From CAYGWP01 sp964353455 (GTDB lineage: Bacteria > Planctomycetota > Phycisphaerae > FEN-1346), in assembly GCA_964353455.1 (NCBI GenBank), contig CAYGWP010000110.1, forward strand, positions 1 through 16,917: a stretch of 16,917 nucleotides of DNA, written 5' to 3'. Below the pieces are notes generated by a model. It was not told the origin of the DNA. It did not search any database and worked only from the letters and a program-made list of their open reading frames with translations. Below, piece after piece: positions 15,449-16,917 of this stretch (the stretch's first letter is position 1; each line of letters starts with the position of its first letter). Made by a program: the position numbers and the translations under genes.

Positions 15449-16879
15449 TCATGCCTCGTTAGTCAACTGGATGGCCTTATACCGGCAGAAGCGGGCCAGG
15501 TCTTGCGACACGTCGCCGTAGCACGTCACGCGATGCAGCCCGTGCGACCAGTTCTGCCACAACTTCTCGGCGTCGCCATCGACCTTGACCTTGATCTTGG
15601 TGCGGCAGCCGCGCGGCGTGTCGGGCGTATCTATCACGTCGCCCGTGAAGTACAGCATCAGGTCCGTGCCGATGAGTTCCGCCTGGGTAACCTTCTGGCC
15701 GATCCTCATCATGACCTGGCAGACGGCCCCTTCCTGGCGCTCCATGACGCTCCGCAACTTGTACGGCGCGGCCGGGCCGTCGGGGCCGTCCATCTGCGGC
15801 GTGCCCATGCAGTGGGCCAGCACGATGCTGTTGGCCGACACGTCCATCGTCGGGTCGGTCACGAAGCCCGGCTTGCCCGAGAGTCCCTGGAGGATGATCT
15901 GCGTCATCGACGACTGGAGGTCCGACTCGCACATGCCGCCCAAGCCCATGCCGTTCAGGCGGGCATGGCCGAGGCACGGGTACGCCGGCAGTTGCCGCCA
16001 CATGGAGCCGTAACAATCGACCGTGATGAGCGTGGCGTTCTCCTCGGCCAGCAGTTTCTCGAAGGCGAGGGCAAGTTTGAGGGAATTGAATATCTCATCG
16101 CGGGCCGGCTCGACGACCGCCTGCGCGCCGGAAATCCACCGCCGCGTCTCCGCCTCGGCATCGGCGTCGGGCACCGCCTTGTAGGCGGCAATCACGCGGT
16201 CCTTCGCCACCGCCACGATCTCGGTGCCGAACTTCTGCTTCACGCTGGCGGCATACTTGCTGAAGTCGCGCGTGGTCACGTCCAGTATCTTCGCCTCCCT
16301 CGCGTGGTGGATGGCGCGGAACGGGCGGATCGCCACGGCCAACTGGTCCATGTCGCTCGTGAGGAAGCATTCCAGCAGCGCCCCCTCCTTCTCCTTCCGC
16401 AGTTGCCCGAAGGTGGCCCACTCGTGCCCGGAGTATGGGGCGGCGAAGAGCGCTGTCGGCTTCCCTGCGGCCAGCAGGTCCGGCAGCATCGCGCGGATGC
16501 CCATCGAAAGGTGGATGGCAAGGATGCCGTCCACCGTCGCCAACTTGTCCTTGAGTTGCGCGATCTGGGCCTTCGTCGTGACGAGTTCGTTCACGACGAA
16601 ATCGACGTCCGCGAAGTCCTTCTTCATCTCGGCGAAGCGGGCCTCGTACCGGGCCATCTCGGCCTTGATGTCCATCGCCGGCGTAGGCCAGTGCGCCCGC
16701 GGCACACCCATATAGACCTTCGCCACGCGGACCTTCGACGTGCGGCAGCCGGGGCTGATCACCGCCGCGCGTGGAGCGGTCATGCCCGACTGCGTGCACC
16801 CGGCCGCGCCCAGACAGATGATTCCCCCGGCGGCGGCAGCGGTCTTCAGAAACTCACGACGGTTCGGCTTCCAGGACAT
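15449..16879 (-). CDS. Tat-exported fucose/arabinose isomerase-like protein
   Basis: A 476-residue protein related to the L-fucose/L-arabinose isomerase family. The segment ITVDCYG (285-291) is followed by GGMCESD and, 24 residues after its glutamate (E318), by an aspartate (D342) in VTDP. This matches the Glu-Asp spacing of the metal ligands in E. coli FucI. Histidines H356 and H446/H449 (near HGLHRVTCYGD) could be the remaining ligand. The N-terminus is a Tat signal (NRREFLKTAAAAGG) ending in a lipobox-like GAAGC (C28), so it may be a lipid-anchored extracytoplasmic protein. That is odd for a sugar isomerase, whose usual site is the cytoplasm. It is shorter than E. coli FucI. AAGGAG is 6 nt before the ATG. 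The kinase gene follows on the same strand after 163 bp. Enzymatic activity is inferred, not certain. Confidence 0.75.
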   Translation of the reverse strand: MSWKPNRREFLKTAAAAGGIICLGAAGCTQSGMTAPRAAVISPGCRTSKVRVAKVYMGVPRAHWPTPAMDIKAEMARYEARFAEMKKDFADVDFVVNELVTTKAQIAQLKDKLATVDGILAIHLSMGIRAMLPDLLAAGKPTALFAAPYSGHEWATFGQLRKEKEGALLECFLTSDMDQLAVAIRPFRAIHHAREAKILDVTTRDFSKYAASVKQKFGTEIVAVAKDRVIAAYKAVPDADAEAETRRWISGAQAVVEPARDEIFNSLKLALAFEKLLAEENATLITVDCYGSMWRQLPAYPCLGHARLNGMGLGGMCESDLQSSMTQIILQGLSGKPGFVTDPTMDVSANSIVLAHCMGTPQMDGPDGPAAPYKLRSVMERQEGAVCQVMMRIGQKVTQAELIGTDLMLYFTGDVIDTPDTPRGCRTKIKVKVDGDAEKLWQNWSHGLHRVTCYGDVSQDLARFCRYKAIQLTNEA

Positions 16880-16898
16880 GGCAGTCTCCTTGTCAGAT

Positions 16899-16917
16899 GC
16901 GCGGCGGGTCTCCGTAC
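16899..16917. repeat. Second copy of the GCGCGGCGGGTCTCC element, cut by the window end
   Basis: Fifteen bases (16899-16913) are identical to the left arm and loop start of the hairpin at 13867-13894. The right arm lies outside the window. It sits 5' of the isomerase-like gene, so here it cannot be that gene's terminator. Confidence 0.5.

Noticed and set aside
13687..15462. Long plus-strand open frame (591 codons) opposite the kinase gene
   Set aside because: It is antisense to a clear rhamnulokinase-like gene and the 5' end of an oxidoreductase gene, and shows no protein motif.
1..16917. CRISPR array, tRNA, rRNA, insertion sequence or integrase
   Set aside because: No regular direct repeats with spacers, no tRNA-like cloverleaf or rRNA core motif, and no transposase or recombinase motif was noticed when reading both strands.

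Overview
The window is a GC-rich stretch with eleven protein-coding genes, all complete, and no recognisable tRNA, rRNA, CRISPR array or transposase. Two features point to the Planctomycetota or a neighbouring PVC-type lineage, probably known from an environmental genome. One is the repeated Tat-exported Gfo/Idh/MocA-type oxidoreductases. The other is their company: a secreted LamG protein, a secreted PQQ-propeller protein, an AAA/DUF4143 ATPase and a deoxysugar kinase. This is inference from gene content; no phylogenetic marker was tested.

Layout. Positions 1-235 are a leader region with a two-hairpin palindromic element, followed by a plus-strand Rsm22-like methyltransferase (236-1237). A 26-bp perfect palindrome separates it from a convergent minus-strand block (7218 down to 1289). 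That block reads, in order of transcription, oxidoreductase, oxidoreductase, secreted alpha/beta-hydrolase-like protein, oxidoreductase. Gaps are 44, 5 and 28 bp, so it looks like one operon, with a TATAAT box upstream. A 214-bp divergent region leads to the plus-strand LamG protein (7433-8776), which ends 2 bp from the convergent PQQ-propeller protein (8779-11229). From there to the right edge everything is on the minus strand. In order of transcription it runs: Tat-exported isomerase-like lipoprotein (16879-15449), rhamnulokinase-like kinase (15285-13912), a fourth Gfo/Idh/MocA protein (13816-12503), AAA/DUF4143 ATPase (12442-11243), PQQ protein.

How the genes may work together. Five proteins carry Tat signals, and three more appear to be Sec-secreted. 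Most of the locus therefore acts outside the cytoplasm, apparently on sugars. The three clustered oxidoreductases share a C-terminal tail ending in YRKGWEV but differ at catalytic-site motifs, which suggests duplication followed by division of labour on related sugars or glycosides. The hydrolase between them could remove an ester or acyl group. The kinase beside a fucose-isomerase-like protein suggests use of a 6-deoxyhexose such as rhamnose or fucose. This is a plausible but unproven saccharide-processing locus.

Nearly every intergenic gap of more than 45 bp near a transcription-unit boundary holds a strong palindrome, and two of these motifs recur within the window. The spacers therefore seem to be populated by short interspersed hairpin repeats.
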